Assembly: GCA_001464195.1 (NCBI GenBank)
Contig: LNEY01000023.1
Span: 36,263-100,262, forward strand
DNA length: 64,000 nucleotides
Source of the DNA: Burkholderiales bacterium Ga0077547
GTDB lineage: Bacteria; Pseudomonadota; Gammaproteobacteria; Burkholderiales; Burkholderiaceae_C
Reading direction: 5' to 3'
Numbering within the stretch: position 1 is the first letter of the stretch; every line of letters begins with the position of its first letter. Under the pieces are notes generated by a model, which saw nothing but the letters and a program-made list of their open reading frames with translations, was not told the DNA's origin and ran no database searches. Positions 41,886-51,381 of the stretch are shown piece after piece. A program made the position numbers and the translations under genes.

Positions 41886-42267
41886 CCTCGATGATCTCGC
41901 TGGTCGAGATCGACGGTGTGCGCGGCAAATAGACAACTTCGCAGATCGAACTGAAATCGTCGAAGCGGCCAGCCCAGTCGTCGCCCATCACCAGCATGGC
42001 CGCGCCGTGGCGCCGCAGGTAGTCGCCCTTCAGCTGGAGTGACGCTTCGACAAACACCTCGTCCACGCATCGCAGAGCTGCGATCATCGACAGCCGGTCG
42101 GCTTCGCTGTAGATCGGCAAGCGCCCCTTCTTGACGAGGTTCAACGCATCCGACGACACACCGACAACCAGCCGGTCACCCAGCGCGCGGGCTCGCTCGA
42201 GGATGTTGACATGGCCGATGTGCAGCACGTCGAACGTGCCGAAGGTCAGGACGGTGCGCAGGCTCAT
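41866..42267 (-). CDS. TagD-like glycerol-3-phosphate cytidylyltransferase
   Basis: A 133-residue nucleotidyltransferase. It has TFGTFDVLHIGHVNILERAR with the HxGH motif, VVGVSSDALN, KKGRLPIYSEADRLSMIAAL and the closing ISTSEIIEVIRR (RTxxISTxxI pattern). Length and motifs match TagD (about 130), which makes CDP-glycerol, the donor for TagB/TagF enzymes such as the convergent neighbour. A related activity on other sugar phosphates (for example HldE-like) is possible. It lies 11 bp downstream of the frameshifted transferase gene. Confidence 0.88.
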   Translation of the reverse strand: MSLRTVLTFGTFDVLHIGHVNILERARALGDRLVVGVSSDALNLVKKGRLPIYSEADRLSMIAALRCVDEVFVEASLQLKGDYLRRHGAAMLVMGDDWAGRFDDFSSICEVVYLPRTPSISTSEIIEVIRRVL

Positions 42268-42278
42268 GGCGGCTCGGA

Positions 42279-43153
42279 TCAGGTCGGTGGCCGGTAGTTG
42301 CCGTCCAGGTTGTTGAATTGGCGCTGGCTGCAGTGCGCCAGGAAAGCCGCATCGGCCGCCCGCAAATCCTCAGGCACGCTGTCCGATGCAATCAAGCGCC
42401 GCTCCACCTGCCAAGCGAACGACGGTCGAACGTACTGGTTCGCCACTGCGAATTCGACCGCTTCGGCAGAGACTTCGCCTGCATCCAGGCCGCTGTAGAG
42501 CGCCTCGAACCACGGTGTCTCGAATGGATGGTTGCGGGCCAGCCAAGGCTGTGCGGAGCGGCGGGTGTAGTGCAGCAAGCCCGTGCGCTGCGGTTCGAAA
42601 TGATCGAGTGCGTTCCACTGTGCCGAAAACGAACCCTTGAGCCAGACGGGCTTGAGCTTCATCAGGGCCGGATAGCTGTAACGACCGCTGTCCAGATCGT
42701 CGGCGACGCGCTGCGGTGACCACGCCCGCAGCCGGTCGCAGCGCAGAAGCATCACGCTCGATGAATGGATGCTGGTGCGCCCGTCGCGGCCGTGCTCGGC
42801 GCGCCGCAGCAGCCGAACGCCGAATCGCATCGGCAGATCGTGCAACTCGGCGATGTCGCGCAGCACCAGTTGGTCGGAGTCGAGGTAGATCGCGCGGCCC
42901 TGCCAGCCGGCCAGCATCGGCACCGCGAAGCGATGAAAGGAGAATGGCGTCACTGGCCGGTTTTCGGGCTTGCTCGGCAACGGTGGCGTGGGCCCGAGCA
43001 ATTCACCGATGTCGAACACGTCGACCGTGCGCCGCGTGTGGCGGCGGATCGACCAACGCAGCACCTCGAACATAAGGACATAAGGGGATGGGTGTGTACC
43101 GCGCCGACATAAACCCGGATCGGGTCGGTGGCAGCAGGGTCAGGGAGTGGCAT
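42279..43153 (-). pseudogene. Sugar transferase gene interrupted by an 8-bp tandem duplication
   Basis: The main frame (42279-43073, 264 residues) starts abruptly at MFEVLRWSIRRHTRRTVDVF and includes the DxD motif AIYLDSDQLVLRDIAELHDL, as in GT8-like glycosyltransferases. The expected N-terminus DPIRVYVGAVHTHPLM lies just upstream in another frame (from ATG 43153). Removing one copy of the duplicated CCTTATGT restores a single frame reading HTHPLMFEVLRWSIRR. As written the gene is off, unless translation restarts at 43073. Confidence 0.78.
43070..43085. repeat. 8-bp tandem duplication causing the frameshift
   Basis: On the plus strand ACATAAGG occurs twice back to back (43070-43077, 43078-43085). 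On the coding (minus) strand this is CCTTATGT twice, near codon 24 of the sugar transferase. With one copy the two halves of the protein are in frame. Confidence 0.9.
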
Positions 43154-43205
43154 GTAGGCAGGGTGATGCGCGATTCGAGAGAAGCCAGAAGATACCGCAT
43201 GTGTC

Positions 43206-44276
43206 TCAGACATCCATCTGGTCTGAAATCGGCTCGATGCCAACCGAGCGGTAAATTGCCTGCGTTCTGACGTCGACCGGGCTCTCGCCGGAGGACGACG
43301 TGGGCAGCACCAAGCTACGCACCTGCAACCCGCTACCCAGCAGCCGCAGCGTCAACAACGCGGTGGTCAGCGTGCCGACGATCAAGGTTCCCGACAGCAG
43401 CGGGGCCAGCACCTCGACCGGCAAGGTGGCAGGCAAGGTCATCACGTCGCTTGTCAGGCCCGGCAGTTGTTCGCGCAGCGGCAGGTGCTCGGCCGCGGGG
43501 TGCGGCTTCAGTGCTACTCGCTGGCCGCGCTCGCTGTGTTTCGTCACCAGCGCAGCGATGCACTGCGCCAGATCCTCCTCGGCGCTCAGGAAGCGCGGGT
43601 GAGGCAACAGCACCAGCAGCCCCAGCCCAGCGCAGCGCGCCGCATCCACGCCTGCCAGCGCGGCGGCTGCCGCGCACACCCGTGTTGTGCGCGGATCGGT
43701 GAACCAGGCAGACAGAAACGGATGCACCGGTTTGCCCACCAGACCCGCATGCACCTGCTGCGGCAGCAGCACATAGGCTTCCTGCACCGCCCGCGACCCA
43801 CCGACCAGCGACGGTCGTTCCAGCGGCAAGCCGTACTTCAGGCTGCGTCGCCGGTTGGACAGCGACTCGCGCCAAGCCGGCAGGGCGTCACGGTGGGGCA
43901 GGTAGCTGTACAGGCCGTCGTCGAGGTAGATGCGCCGCGCCGAAGGACAACCACGCACGGCGGCATAGAACTCGATCCGGCGGTCGTTGCCGACCGCGAT
44001 GGTGCGCGGGTTCAGCGTGCGACTCAGGGTGCTCAGGGCAGCAAGCACGCCGGACGCCGCGTGTGTCGAAGGCAACGCCGCAAATCGCTGCACCGCAACG
44101 CCGGGGAGGTGCCCCGCCTCGATCGACTCGGCGATGTAGTCGCGCGCACGGACCGGCCGGTCGATCACCGCCAGCGTCTGCTCACCTTCCGACAAGGGCC
44201 CGTTCATCAGCCCCAGCGAAAAGAAGCTGTGCAGGGGCGAGGAGGCCAGGTAGAGACAGGGGCGGCAAGCAACCAT
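43206..44276 (-). CDS. Polysialyltransferase-like glycosyltransferase
   Basis: A 356-residue protein resembling the alpha-2,8-polysialyltransferase family (PF07388). N-terminal CLYLASSPLHSFFSLGLM, central YLDDGLYSYLPHRDALPAWR, then VLLPHPRFLSAEEDLAQC, VALKPHPAAEHLPL (the HP motif) and a tail GTLIVGTLTTALLTLRLLGS. The acceptor and donor are unknown; other sugars are equally possible. It lies upstream of the frameshifted transferase (52 bp) in the same direction, within the surface-polysaccharide locus. Confidence 0.72.
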   Translation of the reverse strand: MVACRPCLYLASSPLHSFFSLGLMNGPLSEGEQTLAVIDRPVRARDYIAESIEAGHLPGVAVQRFAALPSTHAASGVLAALSTLSRTLNPRTIAVGNDRRIEFYAAVRGCPSARRIYLDDGLYSYLPHRDALPAWRESLSNRRRSLKYGLPLERPSLVGGSRAVQEAYVLLPQQVHAGLVGKPVHPFLSAWFTDPRTTRVCAAAAALAGVDAARCAGLGLLVLLPHPRFLSAEEDLAQCIAALVTKHSERGQRVALKPHPAAEHLPLREQLPGLTSDVMTLPATLPVEVLAPLLSGTLIVGTLTTALLTLRLLGSGLQVRSLVLPTSSSGESPVDVRTQAIYRSVGIEPISDQMDV

Positions 44277-44363
44277 GGAGATTTTGAGTTTGGTGTTCCA
44301 GCATGACTGCCGCTGCTGCTGCTGCCCGACTGTCCAGAGGGCGCGCTGCGAGCGGTCGATTGT

Positions 44364-45206
44364 TCAAGCCCCCAGCTTCCAACCCAGCCACTCGCGCAGC
44401 ACCAGCCGCACGCGCTCGAAGCCGGCGGACGTCGGCAGCCACGACAGCAGCGGCGTTTCGAGCCGTGTGGCCAAACCCATGGGTGCCGCTTCGATGCGGA
44501 TGCCGCTGTTGGCCGCTGCCTCGTTGAACAAGGCGAGTGCGCGCTGCATGTGCCAGCCTCGCGTCACCAGCAGCACATGGCGTACCCCGGCCGCCTTGAG
44601 CATCGACAGGCTGCGCGCGGCGTTCTCGCGGGTGTCGCGCGATTCGGCCTCGACCCAGCGCAGCGGGCGGCCGTATTCCTGTGACGCGATCCGCGCTGCC
44701 ACATCGGCTTCGGCCGCGCCAACCCGGTTGGCCCAGCCGATCCCACCGCTGAAGCCCACCGGCCAGCCGGTCTCCCGACCCAGCCACAGGCCGTAGCGCA
44801 GGCTCTCCAGCGAGTAGGAGGACAGGTTGCTCATGCCGTACTCCGGCGCATAGGGCTCGACGCCGCCACCCAGCACCAGAATCGCAACCTCGCTGCGGTT
44901 GCTGTCTACCTTGGTTTGGCCAGTTGCAGTTCTGCGTTCGGCGCGCAACTCGGCGATTCGATCCGCTTGCAGCGCAGGGGAGGGCGTCAGCAGCAGTGGC
45001 TCGATCAGCCGAGCGAAGCCAGTGCACGCCGTCAGCCACAAGCCGGCCACACTCAACAACACGATCAGCCAGCCCCAGCCGCGGCGGGGCAGCATCAACC
45101 GAGCACCGATGAGCACCGCAAGCAGCAGCGGAACTGGGGGCAGCAGCAAGGCGGTCAGCACCGGCTTCCAGCTCTCGATGCCGAGCAGGCTGATCAGACT
45201 GTGCAA
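44364..45206 (-). CDS. YdcF/ElyC-family (DUF218) membrane protein
   Basis: A 280-residue protein. Two N-terminal hydrophobic helices (LTALLLPPVPLLLAVLIGA, GWLIVLLSVAGLWLTACTG) are followed by a DUF218 domain: VAILVLGGGVEPYAPEY, FSGGIGWANRVGAAEADVAA, WVEAESRDTRENAARSLSML and VLLVTRGWHMQRALALF. ElyC/YdcF proteins affect envelope polysaccharide assembly, fitting the adjoining surface-polymer genes. The catalytic role is unproven. Divergent from the DUF748 gene. Confidence 0.9.
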   Translation of the reverse strand: MHSLISLLGIESWKPVLTALLLPPVPLLLAVLIGARLMLPRRGWGWLIVLLSVAGLWLTACTGFARLIEPLLLTPSPALQADRIAELRAERRTATGQTKVDSNRSEVAILVLGGGVEPYAPEYGMSNLSSYSLESLRYGLWLGRETGWPVGFSGGIGWANRVGAAEADVAARIASQEYGRPLRWVEAESRDTRENAARSLSMLKAAGVRHVLLVTRGWHMQRALALFNEAAANSGIRIEAAPMGLATRLETPLLSWLPTSAGFERVRLVLREWLGWKLGA

Positions 45207-45324
45207 TCGGAGGCTCCTTCGCTTCGGCGTGGAAAATCACTGGATTGTGAGCGGGCAGGCGCGCATGACACGATAGGCACCTGGCCCCGTGTCGTCGATC
45301 GGGCCCTACGGCAGGAGGCAGGCA

Positions 45325-48300
45325 GTGAAGTGGATACGGCGTTTCGCCTGGGCGGGTCTCTCATTGGTGGTGTTGTGGGTGCTGGCGTGGGCGATCGTGC
45401 CGCCGGTTCTGAAGTCGCAGGCGCAGCAGCGCCTGGGCGAGGCACTGGGCCGCAGCGTGACGCTGGGCGAGGTCAGTTTCAGCCCGTGGTCGCTCGAACT
45501 GACGCTGCGCGACATCGCGATCGGCGGCGCGCCCGGTGATCCAAAGGCGTTGCCGTTGCTGAAGGTGGCGCGGCTGTACGTCAACGCCGACATCAGCTCC
45601 GTGTTGCGCCTGGCGCCCGTGGTCGAGGCGTTCGAGCTGGATGCGCCCGAACTGCGCCTGGCCCGCACGGCCCCGGGCCGCTACGACATCGACGACCTGA
45701 TCGCCCGCTTCCAGCCCTCGTCGCCCGAACCCACGCCGTCTGAGCCGCTGAACTTCGCGCTCTACAACCTGAAGATCAGCGATGCGTCGGTGCTCTTCGA
45801 CGACCAGCCTGTCCAACAGCAACATCGGCTCGAAGCACTGCAGCTGGGGTTGCCGTTTCTGGCCAATCTGCCCTCGAAGATCGATGTGAAGGTCGAGCCG
45901 CGGCTCGCGTTTCGCTTCAACGGCACACCGTTCGACACGGGTGCGCAGGCCACACCGTTTGCGCAGACCCGGCAAGCCACGTTGCAGTTGAAGATGGGCG
46001 AGCTCGATCTGCTGCCCTACATCGGATACCTGCCGGATTCGTTGCCAGTTCGCCTGCGCAGCGGCAGCGTGGCCGCCGACCTGGTGCTTGATTTCGCGAT
46101 GCCCGTCGATGCCCAGCCCAGTGCCGCCTTGCGCGGCAGTGTCGGCGTCAACCAGCTCGCTGTGGACGATGCCGCCGGCTCGCCCTTGCTGGCGTGGAAG
46201 CGCCTGGCGGTCGCACTGCGCGATGTCAGGCCGCTGAGCCGTGAGCTGTCGTTCGGTGCCATCGAACTCGACGCGCCGACCCTGCACGTGAGCCGCGATG
46301 CGGCCGGTCGCGTGAACCTGGCGGCGTTGGGCGGCCAGCCGTCGGCAGCAGCGGCCACGCCAGCCGCGGCCGCGTCGTCACCGCCTGTTTCGGCTGTCGC
46401 AGCCCAGCCCTGGAAGGTGCAAGTCGACACCTTGCAGGTCCAAGGCCTGGGTGTGTTGTGGGCCGACGCCAGCATCACGCCACCTGCGGCGCTGGCGCTG
46501 CAAGGCATCGATCTGAAGGCCGGCCCACTGGCCTATCCCTTCGCGGCCGATGCCACGATGCCGATCAGCCTGCAGGCCACGCTGGCTGGATCAACGGCCG
46601 ACGGGCCTGCGCAGGGCAGCCTTGCCGTGGAGGGGCGGGTCAGCGATCGCCAGGCGCAGCTCGATCTCACGCTGAGCGCGCTGGCGCTCGAGGCCTTGGC
46701 ACCGTATGTCTCGCAGTCGCTGAATGCCCAGGTCAGTGGCCGGCTGGCCGCGTCGACTCAGGTGAACTGGGCAGCGGGCGACACACCCAAGCTCACCGTG
46801 GCGCGCGGTGAGATCACGATCGACGAGCTCCAGGTCGCCGATGGGGTCGTGGCGCCCGTCAAGGGCAAGGCCATCTCGAAGCCGCCCGCCATCGCTCTGA
46901 AGCAGTTCGCCGTGCAGGGGGCCGAGGTCGATGTGCTGGCGCAGCGTGTCACGCTGGCGAGCGTCAAGCTCACGCAGCCAGCGCTTTCGATCTCGCGCGA
47001 CCGCGAAGGCGCGTGGAATGTGCAGCGGTGGGCCAAGACCACTGCAGCGGCAGCCCCGCCCGCGCCCAAGCCGGCCTCGGCGCCTGTATCCCCCGCGGTC
47101 AAGGAGGTCGGCTGGTCGGTCGATCTGCGTGACTTCGCGCTCGATGGCGGCTCGCTGCGGGTCGACGATGCCTACGTCGACGGTCTTCCCGACGCCGAGC
47201 CGGTGCGCATCGATGTGCGCGCCATCCAGCTGGGCTTGCAGGCCCTGGCGCTGAACGGTGCCCGCACCACGGCGCCCGCCAAAGTCCAGTTCAGCGCCCG
47301 CCTCCTTGGTCCGCGCGAAATCGATCAGGCGGCCAGCAAGGCCAGCGACAAATCCACGGCGGTGGCGCTGGGCGCGGTCACCTCTGGCGTGCTCGACTGG
47401 CGCGGCCAGCTCGGTCTGCAGCCGCTGATGGTCAAGGGCGCATTGAAGCTCGACCGCTTCCCCTTGCAGGCCTTCGAGCCCTATGCCCGAGGTCAGCTGC
47501 CGGTGCGCCTGCTGCGTGCCGAGACGGGTGTCAAGGCCAATGTTGCCGTCAAGGAGCTCCCTGCCGGGCTGGACATCGGCGTCACGGGCGATGTGCTGCT
47601 GGCTGACGTGCTCGTCCACAGCCGTCCGGCTGCCGGTGCCAAGCCGGGCCTCGGCAATACCGACGAGCTGCTGAGCTGGCAGTCGTTCAAGCTGAGCGGC
47701 GTCACCCTGGCCATGGCGCCCGGCCGCGGCCCGGTGATCGACATCACCGAAGCGGCATTGGCCGATTTCTACTCCCGGCTGGTGATCACGGAAGAAGGGC
47801 GCTTCAACCTGCAGGATGTTTCAGCGACCGGTGCCCCCGCGGCGAACGGCGCGGCAGGCGATGCGGCCAGCCCAGCCGCTGCGGGTGCGTCTGCTGCGGT
47901 TGCGACCCCAGACGCTGCGGCCGCTCCGTTGCAGCTGAGCATTGGCGCGACCAAGCTCAGCAACGGACGTGTCGACTTCACCGATCGCTTTGTCCGCCCC
48001 AACTACAGCGCCGAGCTGACCGAGCTGAACGGCAGCCTGGGGGCGTTCCGCTCGGGCTCACGCGAGATGGCAACGCTGGAGCTGCATGGCCGCGCCGCAG
48101 GCACTGCGCTGCTCGACATCTCGGGGCAGCTCAACCCGATGGCCCAGCCCCTGGCCTTGAACATCCGCGCGAAGGCGACCGACCTCGAGCTGGCGCCGTT
48201 GTCACCGTACGCAGGAAAGTACGCGGGTTATGCGATCGAGCGCGGCAAGCTCAGCATGGATGTGTCGTACGCGATCAGCCCGGACGGCCGGCTCGAGGCC

Positions 48301-49137
48301 AAGAACCAGGTGATCCTGAACCAGCTGACCTTCGGCGAGCGCATCGACAGCCCCACCGCCACCAAGCTGCCGGTGCTGCTGGCGGTCGCCCTGCTGAAGG
48401 ATCGGCACGGCGTGATCGACATCAACCTGCCGATCAGCGGCTCGCTGAATGACCCGCAGTTCAGCGTGGCCGGCATCATCTTCAAGGTCATCTTCAACCT
48501 GATCGAAAAGGCACTGACGGCGCCGTTCTCCCTGCTGTTCGGCGGTGGTGAAGAAGACCTCAGCGAGGTGGCCTTCGGGGTGGGTGTGCCGTACTTCACC
48601 GAGTCCGGTGTGGCGGCGCTGGACAAGGTGGCCAGGGCGCTGGCCGATCGGCCCGCGCTGAAGATGACGGTGACCGGCGTGTCCGACCCCGCCACCGAGC
48701 GCGAGAGCTATGTCCAGGCGGTGCTCGATGCGCGGCTGGTGCAGGAGCGCAAGAAAGAGGCAGCGCGGGCCGGTGCAGCCGCGGCGGCGGCCAGCGCGCC
48801 AGCCGCAGCCCCCGTGTTTGCTTCCGGCGAGCGCGAGGAACTGCTGAAAGCCGTCTACAAGGACACCGACATTCCTGACAAGCCGCGCAACCTGGTCGGG
48901 CTGGCCAAGAGCATTCCTCCGGCCGAGATGGAAGCCCTGTTGAAGTCGACCATCGAGGTGACGCCCGACGCGATGCGTCAGCTGGCGTTGCAGCGCGGCC
49001 TGGCGGTGCGCGATGCCCTGGTGGCACGCGGTCTGCCGAGCGAACGCCTGTTCGTGGCAGCGCCGAAGGTGCGCAGCCCCACGGGCGACGCTGAGGCATG
49101 GCTGCCCAGCGCCAAGCTGTCGTTGACGAGCGATTGA
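45325..49137 (+). CDS. DUF748/AsmA-like giant envelope protein
   Basis: A 1270-residue protein. GTG 45325 is chosen because AGGAGG lies 6 nt upstream; an earlier GTG at 45289 has none. A single N-terminal membrane helix (FAWAGLSLVVLWVLAWAIV) is followed by a long beta-rich periplasmic part with AsmA-type openings (ALGRSVTLGEVSFSPWSLEL, LNFALYNLKISDASVLFDDQ) and the C-terminal DUF748 block (SPDGRLEAKNQVILNQLTFG, VIDINLPISGSLNDPQFSVA). AsmA-like proteins are thought to move phospholipids between membranes. The extreme C-terminus resembles an OmpA-like fold. The TonB receptor gene begins 5 bp later. Confidence 0.9.
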   Translation: MKWIRRFAWAGLSLVVLWVLAWAIVPPVLKSQAQQRLGEALGRSVTLGEVSFSPWSLELTLRDIAIGGAPGDPKALPLLKVARLYVNADISSVLRLAPVVEAFELDAPELRLARTAPGRYDIDDLIARFQPSSPEPTPSEPLNFALYNLKISDASVLFDDQPVQQQHRLEALQLGLPFLANLPSKIDVKVEPRLAFRFNGTPFDTGAQATPFAQTRQATLQLKMGELDLLPYIGYLPDSLPVRLRSGSVAADLVLDFAMPVDAQPSAALRGSVGVNQLAVDDAAGSPLLAWKRLAVALRDVRPLSRELSFGAIELDAPTLHVSRDAAGRVNLAALGGQPSAAAATPAAAASSPPVSAVAAQPWKVQVDTLQVQGLGVLWADASITPPAALALQGIDLKAGPLAYPFAADATMPISLQATLAGSTADGPAQGSLAVEGRVSDRQAQLDLTLSALALEALAPYVSQSLNAQVSGRLAASTQVNWAAGDTPKLTVARGEITIDELQVADGVVAPVKGKAISKPPAIALKQFAVQGAEVDVLAQRVTLASVKLTQPALSISRDREGAWNVQRWAKTTAAAAPPAPKPASAPVSPAVKEVGWSVDLRDFALDGGSLRVDDAYVDGLPDAEPVRIDVRAIQLGLQALALNGARTTAPAKVQFSARLLGPREIDQAASKASDKSTAVALGAVTSGVLDWRGQLGLQPLMVKGALKLDRFPLQAFEPYARGQLPVRLLRAETGVKANVAVKELPAGLDIGVTGDVLLADVLVHSRPAAGAKPGLGNTDELLSWQSFKLSGVTLAMAPGRGPVIDITEAALADFYSRLVITEEGRFNLQDVSATGAPAANGAAGDAASPAAAGASAAVATPDAAAAPLQLSIGATKLSNGRVDFTDRFVRPNYSAELTELNGSLGAFRSGSREMATLELHGRAAGTALLDISGQLNPMAQPLALNIRAKATDLELAPLSPYAGKYAGYAIERGKLSMDVSYAISPDGRLEAKNQVILNQLTFGERIDSPTATKLPVLLAVALLKDRHGVIDINLPISGSLNDPQFSVAGIIFKVIFNLIEKALTAPFSLLFGGGEEDLSEVAFGVGVPYFTESGVAALDKVARALADRPALKMTVTGVSDPATERESYVQAVLDARLVQERKKEAARAGAAAAAASAPAAAPVFASGEREELLKAVYKDTDIPDKPRNLVGLAKSIPPAEMEALLKSTIEVTPDAMRQLALQRGLAVRDALVARGLPSERLFVAAPKVRSPTGDAEAWLPSAKLSLTSD

Positions 49138-49141
49138 CGTC

Positions 49142-51298
49142 TTGCGCAAGCGATTCGTCATCCCACACCGCAGGCAGGCGCTGCTGCTGTGCACTGCGGC
49201 CATGCTGGTGGGCGACGTGCGCGCGCAGCCGGTCGTGCCGCCGGTGGCGCAAGCCACGTCGCTCGACACGGTGGTGATCTCGGGTCGGCGGACCCGAGAG
49301 CCCTCGTTCGATGTGCCGGCGGCCATCTCCGCCGTCAACCGCGACGCGATCGAAAGCGCGGGTCCGCAGGTCAGTCTGGCCGAGGTATTGAACCGGGTGC
49401 CCGGCATCTCGGTGCTGAACCGCAACAACGAATCGCAGGACCTGCAGCTGTCGATCCGCGGCTTTGGTGCGCGGTCCACATTCGGTATTCGCGGCGTCAA
49501 GGTGCTGGTCGATGGCATTCCGGCCACGATGCCCGATGGGCAAGGTCAGGTGTCGAACGTGTCGATGGGTTCGGTGGGACGCATCGAGGTGTTGCGTGGG
49601 CCGCTGGCGCAGCTGTACGGCAATGCCGCAGGCGGCGTGGTGCGCATCGTCACGCAAGACGATGCGCTGGTGCCCACCGCCACCGTCACGGCCGCGCGGG
49701 GCCGCTTCGGGCTGCGCAAGATCGGCGTCAAGGCCAGCACCAGCACACCGGGCTATGGCTTGACGATCGAGGGCGCCGACCTCCGCACCGACGGGTTCCG
49801 ACCGCACAGCGAGTCCAAGCGGCGCCAGCTGAACGCCCGCTGGCAAACCCAGGCGAGTGACGACACCCATGTCTCGGTGGTGCTCAATGCGCTGGACCAG
49901 CCGCTGTCGAAGGACCCGTTGGGCTTGACCGCCACGCAGTTCCGCAGCCGCGACCGCGGAAGCCAGCCGGCCTACCTCGCCGCGTTGGCGCAGGACCCGC
50001 GCAAGACCGTTCGCCAGGAACAGCTGGGCGCCACCCTTGAGCACCGCCTGGGCGAGGCGACTGAGCTGTCGGCCAGCCTGTACATCGGCTCGCGCCAGCT
50101 GGCCAATGCGCTGTCGATTCCGATCGCGGCGCAGGGGTCACCCACGTCGAGTGGCGGCATCGTGGATTTCGACCGAAGCTACGGTGGTGGCAGTTTGCAA
50201 GGGGCGCACCGAGTGGCGCTCGGCGACGGGCGCTTCCTCAAGTTGAACGCCGGCGTCGAGATGGAAACCTACCGGGAAGACCGCCAGGGCTACGTCAACA
50301 CGCGAGGCCAGCGCGGTGACTTGAAGCGCGACGAGGTCAACACCGTGCGCAGCACGGATGTGTTCATTCAGGCTGCCTACGACCTGACCGCACAGTGGAC
50401 GCTGACCGCCGGCGCGCGGCACAGCGATGTCAGGTTCAAGTCGGACGACCGTTACATCACCGCGGGCAACCCGGACGACAGCGGTCGGCGTGACTTCAAT
50501 GCGATCAATCCCGTCGCCGGTTTGGCCTGGAAGGCCACGCCGAATCTCAACCTCTATGCCAACGTCGGCCGTGGCTTCGAGACGCCAACCTTCAACGAGC
50601 TGTCGTACCGCCCCAATGGCCTCACCGGGTTGAACACCGCGTTGAAGGCCTCTCGCAGCCGGCATGCCGAGATTGGCGGCAAGTGGAAGATCGCCGACGC
50701 CCAACGTCTCGACGTGGCGATTTTCGACATCCGGACCGATGACGAGATCGTCGTCGACACCAACTCCGGTGGACGGTCCACGTTCAGAAACGCCGGCCGG
50801 ACCTCGCGGCGTGGCGTCGAAGTGGCCCACGAGGCCCAGCTGGGCGACACCTTGTACAGTGTTGTCAGCCTGACCGCACTGCGGGCACGCTTCGACGACA
50901 GCTTCACCAGTGGCTCCGGCGCCGCCGCAGTGCCGGTGCGCGCCGGCAACCGCCTGCCGGGCACGCCCAATCGCCATCTGTATGCCGAACTGGCCTGGTC
51001 GCCCGCCCAAGCCTGGGGCGGCTTCACCGGCGCGGCCGAGTTCGTGCACACCGGCCGGCTGTATGTGAACGACGCGAACAGCGACGCCACCTCCACCAGC
51101 ACGGTCTTCAACCTGCGTGCCAGCTGGCGGCAGCAGGTGGGAGGCTGGCAGTTCAGCGAGCTGATTCGAATCGACAACGTTGCCAATCGCTATTACGCCG
51201 GATCGGTCATCGTCAACGAAGGCAATGGCCGCTTTTTCGAGACCGCGTTGCCGCGCACCTGGACCCTCGGCCTCACTGCCAGCTACGCGTGGCAGTGA
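49142..51298 (+). CDS. TonB-dependent outer-membrane receptor
   Basis: A 718-residue receptor importing a ligand by TonB energy. Signal MRKRFVIPHRRQALLLCTAA, TonB box-like LDTVVISGR, plug domain (VSLAEVLNRVPGISVLNRNN, LSIRGFGARSTFGIRGVKVL) and a 22-strand barrel ending in an aromatic residue (TLGLTASYAWQ). The subfamily resembles FecA/YddB-like siderophore receptors; the ligand is not determinable. The start is a TTG directly after the DUF748 stop, so translation is probably coupled. Confidence 0.88.
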   Translation: MRKRFVIPHRRQALLLCTAAMLVGDVRAQPVVPPVAQATSLDTVVISGRRTREPSFDVPAAISAVNRDAIESAGPQVSLAEVLNRVPGISVLNRNNESQDLQLSIRGFGARSTFGIRGVKVLVDGIPATMPDGQGQVSNVSMGSVGRIEVLRGPLAQLYGNAAGGVVRIVTQDDALVPTATVTAARGRFGLRKIGVKASTSTPGYGLTIEGADLRTDGFRPHSESKRRQLNARWQTQASDDTHVSVVLNALDQPLSKDPLGLTATQFRSRDRGSQPAYLAALAQDPRKTVRQEQLGATLEHRLGEATELSASLYIGSRQLANALSIPIAAQGSPTSSGGIVDFDRSYGGGSLQGAHRVALGDGRFLKLNAGVEMETYREDRQGYVNTRGQRGDLKRDEVNTVRSTDVFIQAAYDLTAQWTLTAGARHSDVRFKSDDRYITAGNPDDSGRRDFNAINPVAGLAWKATPNLNLYANVGRGFETPTFNELSYRPNGLTGLNTALKASRSRHAEIGGKWKIADAQRLDVAIFDIRTDDEIVVDTNSGGRSTFRNAGRTSRRGVEVAHEAQLGDTLYSVVSLTALRARFDDSFTSGSGAAAVPVRAGNRLPGTPNRHLYAELAWSPAQAWGGFTGAAEFVHTGRLYVNDANSDATSTSTVFNLRASWRQQVGGWQFSELIRIDNVANRYYAGSVIVNEGNGRFFETALPRTWTLGLTASYAWQ

Positions 51299-51381
51299 GC
51301 CACCGAAAGAATGTGCCATCACTGTCGACCCAAGGCCTTGGATCGCTTGAGTTCGTCCACATTTAAACTCCAAGGCTCAAC

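Noticed and set aside
48202..50044. Two long minus-strand frames opposite the DUF748 and TonB receptor genes
   Set aside because: Antisense to confident genes and lacking domain features.
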